Shown: positions 11,604-29,441, counted from the first letter of the stretch. The stretch is 64,000 nucleotides of DNA from Rotaria sp. Silwood1 (GCA_905250075.1 CAJNOP010000122.1:361329-425328); one strand, 5' to 3'. Notes: generated by a model not told the origin, from the sequence alone. Numbers and translations: made by a program.

Positions 11604-13667
11604 TCAGTTATTCGGACGGATAAAAAATGCTGACAAAGCAAAACATAAGAAGACAATGCCACCAACAAGTGTCACTGTTTTTGGTGATATATGTTGAGCT
11701 ACATAACGACCACCAATAACTGCTAATCCAGTACAAAAACCATGACCAATTGTACCACCAATAATAACACCTAAGAGATTTTCTGTAGCTGCTAATACAA
11801 TTGTTGTTATTTGAGATCGATCACCCCATTCCTATAGATACAAAAATAATAAAACTAGAATAGAATTTTTCTTTTTAATGTGAAACTCTCATTTTGTTTT
11901 TTAACGATAGTGAGTGTAAATTTTAAGTCGAGATTTTACAACTGCTTTTCTTTCTAAATGAGAGACGATCACGAAATAACACCATTGATTATGTTTTTAA
12001 TTTACAAATTTAACCAATGAGTACGTAACAGTATCTCCGAAAGAATAAATATGTTGTAACTTTGAACAATAATGAATATGTATGCTTCTGAGTTCATTGA
12101 AAGAAAGAAGAAGAAGATCATTGCTTTTCGGCTATCTTGTGATATAGAATGCTGCTTAATAGTAGATTGAATAATCCGATCTAGTATAGAGTTTTTCCTA
12201 TGGAGTGCAACAAATCTAGGATAGACTAGGAATTTGATTTGCTTTTCGACTAAATACACATAAATAGTTTGCAATTTGATAACTGTTAATGAAACACAAA
12301 CTATTTATAGTATTTTTGTCGAAGAACAAATTCAAATATTAAAGATTTGATTCGAAATTTCAAAATGTTTACCTAGTTGTGCTGCACTCGAAAGCAAAGT
12401 AGATCATGATTGAGATCATCTTATCTTACCAAAGACTAAATTAAATGCCGAACTCAAATTTAAATCAAATAATACCAAACTTCAAAGATTTAAGTTTGTT
12501 GCGCTAAACTTGTTGAAATTTCCACAGACACTAACTAACTACAAGAGCAGATGTATGCTACTAGACAAATGATCTGAGATAAATAGTCATTAGTGACTTG
12601 TCTACAGTCATTTCATAACTTGTAATGCTGACGTTTGCATACAGTACTTTATGGTTACATATCGACCAACTTAGCTACTCTAGCGATTCAAGTAAAATCT
12701 ACTAGAGATTTTTTTTTTTTTCAATTGATATTTTACGAAGTTAAAAAAACATATGTGACTTGCACATTTAAGATTCCAAGAAAGTTTACTGAAAAATTTC
12801 TTTTTTTTTTTAATAATACGTACAGCAAGAAAAGTCATGATAAATGCTTGAATGAATATAGGTGATACATAACGACGTAGAATTGATGTAAGTTTTGTTA
12901 ATGTACTTCGTTGTTTAGATGTAGATGGTAATTTTTGTTGTTGATTTCCTATTCCTCCATTGCCGGATTCAAGATCATTTGCTGATTCATGTTTTCCTAC
13001 TTCATGTTCAGCTTCTTGATATTCTTCAGCACCTTCTTCTGGTGACATTAAATATCCATCTCTTAACATTTTAATACCAAAACATGCAAATAATATACTT
13101 GATAAATAATATGTATAAATTCTTGGAATTAATTTTGTTACAATATTTCCTAATAATGCTGATAAAATAGTCATGGCACCTAAAGCACCCATTGCACCAA
13201 CATAGATAGTTAAACGTGAATAACGCATAGCCATAATAGCAGCAATAAAAAATGTTTTATCTCCTAATTCTGATACAATAATAACTGATATTGATGCAAT
13301 AAATGCATGAATAAAACCAAAATTTGCACTATTTTTTATTTTTTCTTTTATTTTATCATGCCAATGATCAAGTTCAGTATTTTTTTCTGTTATATCATTG
13401 TTGTTAGTAAATATTTTTGTTCCATTTGGTAATGTAATTTGAAGTTTTGGTAAATGTTCTTTTTGATAATGTTCATGAGAATAAAGATAAAGTAACATCA
13501 GTAATATTGAAAAGACGATTGTTGTAACAATTAATAATGGTCGTGCCGTACCTAATGTTCGACGAAACTAATTGAAATTAGAAAAAAAAAAAATATATAA
13601 TTATTTGATTTGATATAAATTCAATAAAAATTACTTTAAGAAAAGTATACGATCCAATATTGAACAT
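11604..13667 (-). CDS. TMEM165: TMEM165/GDT1 family Golgi cation transporter
   Basis: Exons 13667-13635, 13567-12824 and 11831-11604, all phase 0, give 334 aa (human TMEM165 is 324). The family carries Mn2+/Ca2+ (and protons) across Golgi membranes and supports glycosylation. The two diagnostic acidic motifs are present: ELGDKT at residues 111-116 and EWGDRS at residues 260-265, each opening a three-helix repeat. An N-terminal hydrophobic segment (LLIVTTIVFSILLMLLYLY) fits a signal/anchor, and the central loop is acidic and Ser/Glu-rich, as in homologues. The second intron is 992 bp and holds nothing recognisable. In the 5' leader, an acceptor-like GCATTTTCGTTTTTAG ends at 13751, 83 nt upstream of the ATG. 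Neighbours on both sides are on the same strand, 259-269 bp away. Confidence 0.93.
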
Positions 13668-13926
13668 GATTTTGTTTATATAAAGTGTTTCAAACAAAAA
13701 ACAAATTTAGTATAGAGAAGATTATATTGAATGTAATAATTGTGGAAAGACTAAAAACGAAAATGCAAAAAAAAATGTTTCAACTAATACATATTAAACA
13801 AAAACTTACTCGTTAAATTGAGAAACACAAATTTAATTATATTTGTACATCCATTCAAAATTACCGGTCTAAACTGAAAACTTTAATCTAGAAAAAGACA
13901 AACACATAAATATAAAATCTATTTAA

Positions 13927-15312
13927 TTAGATATCACTTAAATTATCATTATCAATAATTTGTACAACATTATCTATCTGCATTAATATTTTTAATAATT
14001 CAATACTTGTTTTCCAAGCATAAAATTTTGAATCAAAATCATCAATAAGATTTTTTATAAAAGATTCTTTATGATTTAATAATTCATTAACAAATAATTG
14101 TAAATATTCAAGAAAATATTCATATGCAAGATTATATTCAATAGATAAATTTTCTTTTTTATTATAAAAATATTTATATAAATTATTTTCAAATTCACCT
14201 GAACCATTTAAATAAAAATTTTTTTTAAGTATTAAACGAAATCTTGATAAACAATGAACAAATTGTTCATGTTTAATATTAATTAAATTTTCAAATGGTA
14301 CATATTGAATTATTGTTGAACCTTTTTCAATATATATTATTGATGGATCATTATAATATTCAATATAATTTAATAATAAAATATTTTCTTCATTAATATC
14401 AGTTATATAATTTATTATAAAATTTTGTTCAAATAATTGAAAAATTTTTATTGAAATATTTTCAATAAAAATTCTTTTATTATTATTATTATTTAATTCT
14501 TTTAATTTTTCATCAATTTTACCTGTACATAAAATAATATCAATAGAATATTGATTTAATATTGTTAAAATTATATATATCCATGAAGATTTATTTGATA
14601 TTTGTTTTAATTTTAATTTATTATTATAACCAATATGAATATAATCTTCTAAAATATATCCATCAATTAATATTGTACGTTTATATCCTTGTATAGATTT
14701 ATCTATTGAAATTATTGTACCTGGAATAAATAAACATTTTTCTTCAGAATATTTAACACGTGTTATATGATTAAGATTATTAAATTGTTTAATTAATTCT
14801 TCATGTGTATTTTGTTGTTTTAATGAAATAAAATATAAATAAGCTTGATAGAGAATATCAGAATAAATATATTGAAAACGACATATACGAAGAAATATAT
14901 TTGAATTTAAAAATAAATTTTCAATAAAATTATTTTTAGCTATTAATATTGATTGTTCAATAAATTCTTCTAAATAATTAATAATTTTCATTTGAAATAA
15001 TTGATTATTTTTATTGATTAATATTTGAAAATGATTATAAAATGTAATAAGAAAAAATAATAATGTTTTACATGAACATCCATTATATTTATTATGAAAT
15101 GTTTCTAATGTTTCAATAATTAATGAATGATATGGATGATTTATATGAAGTTCTTCAATTAATTGTATTGGACATGAAAAAAATTCAAATGATGATGATG
15201 ATGAAGATTCAATACATTTCATACTCGTATGATTACATAACAAGGATGATATAATAGATTTTAACTGACACATATATGATGATAAATTGTCAATTGTTAG
15301 AAAACGACTCAT
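13927..15312 (-). CDS. Divergent group II chaperonin-like protein, MKKS/BBS6-like
   Basis: A single 1,386-bp exon, 461 aa, very AT-rich and rich in Ile, Asn and Leu. The order of conserved blocks follows MKKS (BBS6) rather than a CCT subunit: a HPYHSLIIETLETFH helix followed by a CSCKTLLFFLITFYNHF helix, a central FIPGTIISIDKSI strand opening the apical domain, DIILCTGKIDEKLKEL before the apical beta strand, then FVHCLSRFRLILKKNFYLNGSGEFE, which corresponds to the GGGCTE region, and a final LAYEYFLEYLQLFVNELL helix. The ATP-hydrolysis motif of true chaperonins (GDGT) is not seen, as in MKKS. MKKS acts with BBS10, BBS12 and CCT in BBSome assembly. It is about 100 aa shorter than human MKKS. 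The assignment rests on block order by eye; BBS12 or BBS10 remain possible. The ATG directly follows a TTTTTTTTTAG tract. Confidence 0.62.
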   Translation of the reverse strand: MSRFLTIDNLSSYMCQLKSIISSLLCNHTSMKCIESSSSSSFEFFSCPIQLIEELHINHPYHSLIIETLETFHNKYNGCSCKTLLFFLITFYNHFQILINKNNQLFQMKIINYLEEFIEQSILIAKNNFIENLFLNSNIFLRICRFQYIYSDILYQAYLYFISLKQQNTHEELIKQFNNLNHITRVKYSEEKCLFIPGTIISIDKSIQGYKRTILIDGYILEDYIHIGYNNKLKLKQISNKSSWIYIILTILNQYSIDIILCTGKIDEKLKELNNNNNKRIFIENISIKIFQLFEQNFIINYITDINEENILLLNYIEYYNDPSIIYIEKGSTIIQYVPFENLINIKHEQFVHCLSRFRLILKKNFYLNGSGEFENNLYKYFYNKKENLSIEYNLAYEYFLEYLQLFVNELLNHKESFIKNLIDDFDSKFYAWKTSIELLKILMQIDNVVQIIDNDNLSDI

Positions 15313-15678
15313 CTAAAAAAAAACAAAAGAGAATGTATGAGAATGTTATATTTTGTTTCTAAAAAAAAAAAACTGTGTACGTGTATGTGTGTGTTTGCGC
15401 ACGAAATAAGACAAAAGTAACAACGACAAAACTAACAACAATATAGAAAAGAAAAGTAAAGAAACAAACAACAAGAAATATACGAAAAAAAAAAAAAAAT
15501 GAAAAGAAATTGAGAGGAAAAGAGAAAAACAAACATGAATATCACAAAACAATGTTCAGTTAGCCCTTTTTTTGCTTATGGTTTTTTTTTTCAAAACCGG
15601 GACACAAAAAAAAAATGTAAATGCACAAACACATTAATAAAGTAAAGAAAAATGGAATAGAGAATGTTGTTGTTGTTT
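15313..15678 (-). promoter_or_regulatory. MOGS-MKKS-like intergenic gap with acceptor abutting the ATG
   Basis: The 366-bp gap is homopurine/homopyrimidine-rich (several A/T runs of 9-14). On the minus strand it ends TTTTGTTTTTTTTTAG, immediately followed by the ATG of the chaperonin-like gene. An AG placed exactly at the start codon is a strong 3' splice site. I see no obvious short 5' UTR exon, so either a distal 5' UTR exon or a spliced leader is implied. Confidence 0.5.
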
Positions 15679-18600
15679 TTAGTCATCATAAAGTTCAGAC
15701 ATAATTAATACAATAAGTGATGACCATCCTGTAAATGAATGACTACCTTGTCCATGACCCGTCTTATCATCATATTGTTCCCAAATATGACCTGTTTTTT
15801 CATAAACACGATACATATTTGTTATTAAATTTGTACGTAATTGTCCATATATTTGACGAGCTTTATCAGAATATGGTCCAGATGTTTTTGCATAATGTTG
15901 TAAAGCTGATAAAACCATATAATTCATATTAATCCATATAGCACCTAAATATAATAAATAAACTCTTATATAACTATTCGTTTCATGATCTATTCTTACA
16001 ATAATATAATTTTTCGAAAGTTTTCCTACATTATAAATTAATTAGTAAAGAATAAACTGTAACAATCTGATAGAAAATTCATAATGATAATCATCATTTT
16101 CAGTTTTTTTATTAAAAAAAAAAAAAAAAATTTTTTTCTATTAGATATGAATTCTTGTAAACAAATTTATTTGTTGAAGGCGTGATCTTACAAAATTAAA
16201 AACCTTTATATTTTATCTAAAACGACTCATATGATCGTAGCTTAAGATTGAGTTCAAATAATTTTTGCGGATTAGCATTTAACTTATCCCTTAAAATTTC
16301 AATTATGATTAAGTGAAAGTTATCTTTTAATTTCGATCTTCCTATCAGAAAATTTTAAATATTCTCAATCAATTTTTTTTGTTTTTTTTGATAAACTAAT
16401 ATTTACCTCGCCAATAAGGTGGATCATGTTCAGTATTTCTAATACCATATAATGAACTTGTTTGTGCTAATGATCTTAAACCATATTGTGTCCATAATAA
16501 ACTTGGATTTTGTAAATCATTTAAAATTTTTTCAAGTTTTGGTGATTGTGAATTTAAAATACGTGTCATTAATGGAAATAATGATATATAACCAAAATGT
16601 TTAACATATTTAAGATTTAAATCTGATTGTCTTGTAATTTGTCTAATCATATGTGTTTGTTGTTGTTGTTGTGGTTGTTGTGGATTTAATTTTCCAATAG
16701 GTACACGTTGTAATTGTATATAATCAGTATGTAAACCATAATCAGCATACATACCATATTGTTCAGACCAATGTAATTGATCAAGTTGTTCATTATTTAA
16801 AAGTAATTGTGCATAATTTAAATATTGATTTGTTTGTTCATTATTTATTAATGTATAAAGTTTACCTAATATTGTTGATGCTAATGTCATCCAACAACGT
16901 AAATCTATATGACGTTCACCATCAGTTGGATGTGATGCACGTGGATAATCATCAAGACCACTTGTTAATGTTTTTGGATTTAATTCATATATTGATGATG
17001 CATTTCTACCACGCCAACGATATGTTAATGGTTGTGAACCATATTGTGTACGATTATACCATTGATACCATTTTTCAAGACGTTGAATAAATGGTAAATT
17101 AAATAGATGATTATTTGGATCAATTTTTAATAAATATTCAATTGTTAAAAAGAATGTTGGAGGATTAGCATTATTAGTATATTGTATTTGAAATTCATTT
17201 GGTACACGAATACGAGCTTCATCACCAAGTATTACTTCCTAGAAAAGGAATAGAATTATTTTATCAAACTTAATAGATTCGATATATTTTAATTCAAATT
17301 GATAATTTGTTTCTAAGATATGCGCGATACCAAAAAAAATAGACTATTATAAAAGCTTTCGTAAGAAAGTTATATTTTTAATTTTTCTTACTCTAGGTAT
17401 CCATCCATTATCATTAAGCATATCAAACCAATGTGAAAGAATTTCAATAGTTATATTTTTATTCCATCGAGCAATAAGAAGATTATGAAAACCTTCATCC
17501 CAAAGAAAACCACGTGGAAAAAATGAACGTGATGGTACAGCTGTATATAAATTTGTTGTCCAATATTCATCTGGAATTTTTTGATTGACTTTTGCTACTA
17601 ATGATTTACCTTAAATTAAATAATGGTTTTTGATGTTTTTTGATTAATTTTTATATTTACCAGTAAAATAAGAAATTCCACCAATTAAATTACTTAATGC
17701 TGATTTAGCAAAATTAATTTTTTTAATATCCATATTTTGTTTTGTTTTTAATTGAAATATATTTTCAAAACGTTCATCAAATTGTTTTTGTAAACGATTT
17801 ATTTCTTCATTAAAATAATAACCAGTTAAATCTTGTTCTCGTTCATTATTTGATGAATCAGATTGATAGATAATATCAAATGAAAATATTTCATTAACTA
17901 ATGGTTGTTTTAATGTTAATTGAATAAAAAATGTATTATGTTCAAAATCTTTAAATGGTTGATCAATAAGAAGTACATAAGGTTGTTCATAAGAATTTGT
18001 TGTTAATTTTGTTAGAAGATTTTCATGAATTTTATCTAAATGAAATATATCAGTTAATGTACGTGTTAAAATTTGATTTGTTTGTGTATTTAATTTAATT
18101 TTTATTGTAAATCCATCTAATTCATTTGTTTGACCACGAATTATTATTATATCAGGTGATTCATTTGATATTGAACTTATTTCATCAATCCAAGGTAGAT
18201 CATGATGAAAATAGAAAAATAAAGATATTGGTATTGTACGATTTTGAGGCTAGAAGACGAAAAAAAAAGAAAAGAATTATCATTTTGAGTCAAATAAAAC
18301 TTATACAAGTCGAAATTATCGTTTTCAAAAAACAAAAAGGAACAAAAAAGCAATTTATTTAAATACATACTGCGTCTACTCACAAAAAAATTTTCAAGAA
18401 AAAACCGCGAAAGTCAGATCGTTTATGCGGTTTTTGAAACCGGCGAAAACCGCGGTCCGAGCTGAGTTTTTGCAGATCTAACCGCGGTCTTTAAAAGACG
18501 CATAAATGATCTGACTTTCGCGGTTTTTTCAAAATGCGGAACAAAACCACGGTTAACCTCAGATTATCGCGGTTTTTTTCTGAAGAATTTTTCTGTGGGT

Positions 18601-21363
18601 TCAATATTGTCGAACATAGAAGATGCGATTGGACATAAAACTTTCTTATCACTTACTCATGATGTCTTTCTGCAAAATAGACTATTTGGAAGTTCTTGAA
18701 AACTTGTACGTATTGTTCAAAGTTATCTTGCATTGTAAACTCTTAATCATTTTTTTTCTCTTTTAATACGTGTTGACTATTAAAAGTTGATTCTGATGTG
18801 AAAATAAAAATGTTATTCGGAATGAGCATAATAAACTACATCCGATATGATTTCTTAATGCAAGGCAATGTCGAGCATCACGTACAATTTGTGAAGAACT
18901 TTCAAATAGCGTGTTTTGTAAAGATATATGTGAGTTTATTCAACAGGATCCTTTTTCTTATAATTAGATTAAATTACGATATTCTGAAAATTTTAGTTGA
19001 TAAGAATGTTGATTTGTCGAGATAGTGAATGTGCAAAACAAATAATCGTTTATCACCGATAAAGCGCAATAATTGAGTTCTCTTGAAAATTCCATAACTC
19101 GATAACGGAATATTCTTTTCACTTGAAACTTTCAAGAGAATTCTAACAAGGAAACAATTTTAACTAATCAATTACTTTCTCATAAAAAAAGTATAGAGGG
19201 TTTAGAGTATCGTCGAATATGACTATGAGAAATCTCTTTAGGGTCTTTCATATGCTGATTTTTCACATTATCAAACATTTCGCTGCAAAAAATACAATTA
19301 TTCAATGTGAAAAGTTTCAAAATGATATTTTTCTATTCAAAATTTATTTTTTCAAAAACAGAATAGATTACTATCTTATAGACAAATCGATATACTCTAT
19401 AATTTGAGTAGATCCAAAATCCTTTTGGCAAAATGTTTATCAGTCTATAAAAATTAGCATATAAAGGCGTAAATAATAAATAATCTAGTAGTTTTTCATG
19501 AGAAAGTGATTGATCCGTGAAAAGTATTCTTTCGAAAGTGTTATTAGATCTGTTGATGAGCAAAATTTTATCTTGAAATTCTGTCGTCTCGTGAGAATGT
19601 ATCAATTTCAAATTATATTAAATTTTTCGTAACGCTATGAATTACAATTTAATACAATCAAACGACATATGTAGATTTTTTCTTTTGTGCAGTACATATT
19701 TGAAATACAACTCTAAGAGAATTATCGTTCGTCGGATGAGCTTCGAATCTAAAGGCGTAATTAAGACTTTGATCAGACAGGAACTCAGTCTCTTTTAGAC
19801 TATGCCACTATTTGTACCAATCAGACTGATTTTACTCTGTAGGATGTGCTAGTGTTCGAATTCATTCAAAAATCTTTCATAATCTAGTTTATTCTCTAGA
19901 TTTGATATAAATTTTAAGTAAATAGATAATAAAAAAAAAAAAACAAGAACTATAGGAAATAATTTAATAATACAATGTAACAGTTGTTTATTTCGAAATG
20001 ATTTGGTGTCAGATGTTCTTTTTTTTTTCGGTTAATAGATTGATTCATATATTATTTTTTTACTACATACTTGTGGAGTAACATTAATTCTTGTTGTCCA
20101 ATCTCCACCATGTTCTCCATTAATTTGTTTAAGCCATTGAATATTTAAATGTAAATTATCATCATAAATTTGTTCAATACCAAATGTTTCTCCATCATGA
20201 TAAGTCCATCCATATTTTAAACGATCATTTTGATCACACCAATGTCTATAACACACAAAAAAAAAGAAATCGTTTGAAAAAAAAATAAATAAATAAGAAT
20301 TTTCATTTTACCTAAGAAATCTATCATTTGATTGCTGTAATTTATTATAATCAAACCACATTAATCCTCCACTTAATGATCGAGCACTTCGATGTTTTAT
20401 ACCAAAATATAAATTGGATCTTTACAAAAAAAAAAAAAAATTAAATTATGCTTAGAAAAAAAACTACGAATCAAGATTTTCTAGCATTTCAATATAACAT
20501 AATATTTAGCTGTAGGAAAGTTCAATATCTCGAAATATACACATTTTGCAAAGTCAAGCTACTAAACAATTATTTTCATGTAAACCAATCGCAGCTGATG
20601 ATGGAACTTCTTTATAAGTCAAATTGGTTTTTCGACTGAGATGATATATCTTTCGTAATTAATAGAAAAGTTTAGATTTCGAAGTTTTCATTCTTGAAAT
20701 ATCAAAATTATACTAAGTTTTTCAACAAAAAAAAAAAAGCTGTGATCGCGTAAAAAGACGACTTTCGACTAATAAAATTCTCAATGAAATTATTTAATTG
20801 TACAACTTTTTAGGTTTTCTAGTATTTGAAAATGAATCATATTTATTTTTACACATGAAAAAATTTCAAATATCTCAAGATACTAATACATCATATTTCA
20901 CATTTAAATTCTATCGAAATTATGCTAACAGAGTTTGTTTTTTTATTGTTCTTTTAATTTACCTATATGTTCCCCAAAATCTTTGTGGACTAAATTTGGG
21001 TGTTGTATCATTAATATTAACAAGTTTAGGTAATTTAATTGGTATATTTGTATATTCATATTGATTACGATAATCAATAATTGTTATTATAACTCTATAT
21101 AAAAAAAATGCAAATATTAATCCACCAATCATTGTTATTAAATAAGATGGAATTGTAATTGGAAATTTTTTTTTCATTATATTTTTAAATAAATATTCAA
21201 AACGAGATCGATTTGATGTTGGATAATGACGATGTTGATTTCGTCGTCTAGCTGCAGCAGCTGCTGCAATAATATTTGCATTTCCATTTGTATTTTCATT
21301 ATTTACACTCGATGAACGTTTATTATCGAGTTGACGACGACGTTGTGTTATTTTTGCACTCAT
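15679..21363 (-). CDS. MOGS: Mannosyl-oligosaccharide glucosidase (ER glucosidase I, GH63)
   Basis: Seven exons: 21363-20963, 20419-20312, 20245-20071, 18249-17661, 17609-17392, 17238-16407 and 15944-15679, totalling 862 aa (human MOGS about 837). Glucosidase I removes the outermost alpha-1,2 glucose from Glc3Man9GlcNAc2 on new N-glycoproteins in the ER. It is a type II membrane protein: an Arg-rich cytosolic tail (residues 1-70), a membrane anchor (about 72-97), then the lumenal GH63 N-domain ([30 protein letters not shown]) and the (alpha/alpha)6 catalytic domain. Catalytic-domain landmarks are [35 protein letters not shown] and [13 protein letters not shown], with a Q-rich insert in exon 6. 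Intron 3 is 1.8 kb and contains an inverted-repeat element (18379-18599). No acceptor-like AG precedes the ATG, as expected for the first gene of a same-strand run. Confidence 0.95.
18379..18599. mobile_element. Inverted-repeat element in MOGS intron 3
   Basis: Both ends are related in inverted orientation: CTCACAAAAAAATTTTCAAG at the left and TGAAGAATTTTTCTGTGGG at the right, each followed inward by A/T-rich bases and an ACCGCGA block. Inside, a near-perfect 31-bp inverted pair (18399-18429 with 18499-18529) contains the core AAAGTCAGATCG. GGTTTT/AAAACC and CCGCGG motifs recur. It has no coding capacity. No clear target duplication is visible, so its superfamily is open. Confidence 0.65.
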
Positions 21364-21663
21364 TATTATTTTTTTTTTCTTATTTAATTATTTTACTTAT
21401 ACATCTAAAAATGAAGTTTTTAATTATCAATAATAAAATACACAATAGTGTTTCTTTGTTCATTTCAAATGATGTAAACATTGCACGAACCAGCGCATTA
21501 AAGAAACAATAAAAACCATTATCGTATAGTTAAATAATCAAGTTAAGAGAGACAAAACAAACAAACAAACAACTAATCACCATAGCAAGATATAAGAGCC
21601 AAAAAAAACAAAAGAAACAAACAAAAGATGAGATTTCATATATAGAGGAATGTTGATATTATT

Positions 21664-26909
<5,246 letters not shown>

Positions 26910-27178
26910 GTGTATATGAATATGTTTTTGTGTTGTTTTTTATCTGTCTTAAATTTTTAATAACAATCAATAAGGATCTATACACTTCTCTCTTGCCTTT
27001 GTAAGAAATGGAAAAGGGCTCATAAGCAACCAATTAATAAGATGGTTGAATATGGATTTTTTTTCATTCGTTAAATAAAATAACCAATGAATAAATAAAA
27101 ATGAAGAATGAATGAATATATTGGTTCTTCTTTTTTTGTGTTTGTGTTTGTTGTATGTAAATTATATATTTCATCAAT
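26910..27178. promoter_or_regulatory. Divergent promoter region between ACTR1 and ERGIC3
   Basis: The two genes start head to head only 269 bp apart. The interval must hold both leaders and promoters. It is AT-rich with T-runs near each ATG and no obvious TATA box that can be told from background; neither start codon is preceded closely by an AG acceptor. Confidence 0.6.
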
Positions 27179-29239
27179 ATGACAGAAACAATGTCAGGAC
27201 AATTAAAACGTTTTGATGCATATGCTAAAACACTTGAAGACTTTCGTATACGTACAACAAGTGGTGGATTTGTTACAATAATTAGTTCAATTATAATATT
27301 TTTATTAATAATAATTGAATTAAAATATTATTTAACAATAGATATAATACAAGTTTTATTTGTTGATACAAGTCGACAAGAAAAAATGAATATAACAATT
27401 GATATTAAATTTCCTATTTTACCATGTAGTTATTTAACTGTTGATGCTATGGATATATCAGGTGATTCACAAACAGATGTATCACATAATTTATATAAAA
27501 CACGATTAGATTTAAATGGAAATATAATTGAAAATGATATTATTAAAGTTTCATTAAAACCATTACCAAAATTAAATGATGATAATAAAAATATAACAAC
27601 AACAACTTCTCAATGTGAATCTTGTTATGGTGCTGAATCAGCTGTACATCAATGTTGTCCGACATGTGATGATGTTAAAGCAGCATATAGAATTAAAGGA
27701 TGGTCATTTGATCCATGTAAATAATTATATATATATAATTTTTCTTAAAAGAATAAAAGTGTAATAATAATAGAGAAGTTCAAAGAAGATTTTTAGGATG
27801 AAAGAAAAAAGATCTTGTTAGTGATTGTAGAAATTATTCTGTTCTTTTTTTTTGTCTTGGATAGATTAGTAAAAAACAAAAAATTAATCGGATCGAAATT
27901 TACTTCCAGGAAAGACAGAATTCTATTGAGTATTGAGGCTGTCTTATGAGGTAAACTTGCGTCTAGTCAGAAGATTTCGACTCTCTATTCCTATCGGAAT
28001 ATAAGTATGACTATGATAAGATCATGTTTGGTAGGTTCAGATATTCTTATTCCAGAATAGAAGTAATCAAAATATCTGAAATTTTGACAATAAGGTTTTC
28101 TAGAGGAAGATCTCGGTAGTAGTACAAACTCTCTTCAGAATATTCAAAATCAGAGATATGTAGGTCATTATTTTGATAATTTTTTCCCATCAGTGTCGAT
28201 CACAACCATAGAATATTTAACAATAACCTTTCGTTCAAATTGAGATAATTATTTTCGCATAGTTCTCCTTCTGTATATCTCTATTGATAACTGATTAGGG
28301 TTCTATCTTTAGAAATTAGATCAATATTTCCAATCGAAATGATATTATATTCTTTACGAGTATGTGTAGTTATGTTATGATGTTAATTAATAATTTATTT
28401 TCTAACTTTTTTTTTTATTTGAGTTTATCGAATGCATGAGTTTCAAACTTATATTTTATACTAATTGATTTCATATCTCAATAAAAAAAAAAATAACACT
28501 ATATATATTTAGCTGGTATTCATCAATGTATTCGTGAAGGTAAAAACATTGATATAATTAATTCAAATAATGATGATAGTTCAACACAAATAAATGAAGG
28601 TTGTCGTTTACATGGTTATTTAGAAGTAAATAAAGTATCTGGAAATTTTCATATAGCACCTGGTCAATCATTTGAACAACATCATATACATGTACATTCA
28701 TTACGAAATGTACGTTTAAATATGCTTAATACAACACATTATATTGATGAATTATCATTTGGACAATATTTTCCAAAACAAATAAATCCATTATCAAATA
28801 CAAAACAAATTGTTAATTTAAAAGATAATGGTGCTGTACTTTATCATTATTATGTTAAAGTTGTACCATCAACATATGTTTTTTTAAATCAAACACAATT
28901 AATAACAAATCAATATTCAGTTACAAAACATAAAAAAATTATTAAAAATATATTTGATTCATCTGATCATCAAATACCAGGAATATTTTTTACTTATGAA
29001 ATAAGTGCAATTATGGTTAAATTTATTGAACAAAAACGTTCATTAGCACATTTTTTAACATCATTATGTGCAATTATTGTTAGTAGATCAAAAACAAAAA
29101 AAACAAAATATTTTTTACATAATATTATTTTATTTATTTGTAGGGCGGTGTTTTTACTGTTTCAAGTTTAATTGATGCTTTCATTTATCGAGGTAGTTGT
29201 CTTCTACATAAAAAATTTGAACTAGGCAAAGGAACATAA
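27179..29239 (+). CDS. ERGIC3: ERGIC3/ERV46 cargo receptor of the early secretory pathway
   Basis: Three exons, 27179-27716, 28513-29078 and 29144-29239, give 399 aa (human 383). ERGIC3 cycles between ER and Golgi with ERGIC2/ERV41 and returns escaped ER proteins. Visible features: the conserved N-terminus RFDAYAKTLEDFRIRTTSGG, first membrane span about 30-50, lumenal domain with the family CESCYGAE (C146, C149) and CCPTCDDVKAAYR motifs, the HGYLEVNKVSGNFHIAPGQS core, LSFGQYFP, and a C-terminal span SLAHFLTSLCAII-GGVFTVSSLID. The tail ends in a short cytosolic stretch with basic residues. Intron 1 is 796 bp and holds nothing recognisable. It is the first gene of the plus-strand run and its ATG has no nearby acceptor AG. 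Confidence 0.95.
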
Positions 29240-29441
29240 ATCATTTTTGGTTTTTTTCAATATTATTTTTATAATTGATAAAAAAATTGTCTTCGTTTGT
29301 TTTATTATTGATAGGATTGTTAATTTATCTTTATTGTTAACAAAACAAATAAAAACGAAAAAAAACTTATTTAATATATATATATAATAAGGATATGTAC
29401 GAAAAAATAACACACATAAATGATTAATTTTAGATATAAAT
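29240..29441 (+). promoter_or_regulatory. ERGIC3-KANSL3 intercistronic region with AATAAA and acceptor
   Basis: In this 202-bp gap an AATAAA (about 29348-29353) is followed some 80 bp later by TGATTAATTTTAG (AG at 29432-29433) and, after an 8-nt leader, the KANSL3 ATG. Poly(A) signal followed by a 3' splice site is the arrangement found between genes of trans-spliced operons. A conventional 5' UTR intron is the alternative. Confidence 0.5.

Noticed and set aside
15346..15552. 68-aa frame rich in Phe and Leu
   Set aside because: Translation of T-rich intergenic sequence; not a membrane protein gene.
16809..17090. 93-aa plus-strand frame opposite MOGS exon 6
   Set aside because: Antisense shadow with Asp/His/Met bias typical of the complement of Asn/Ser/Gln-rich coding DNA.
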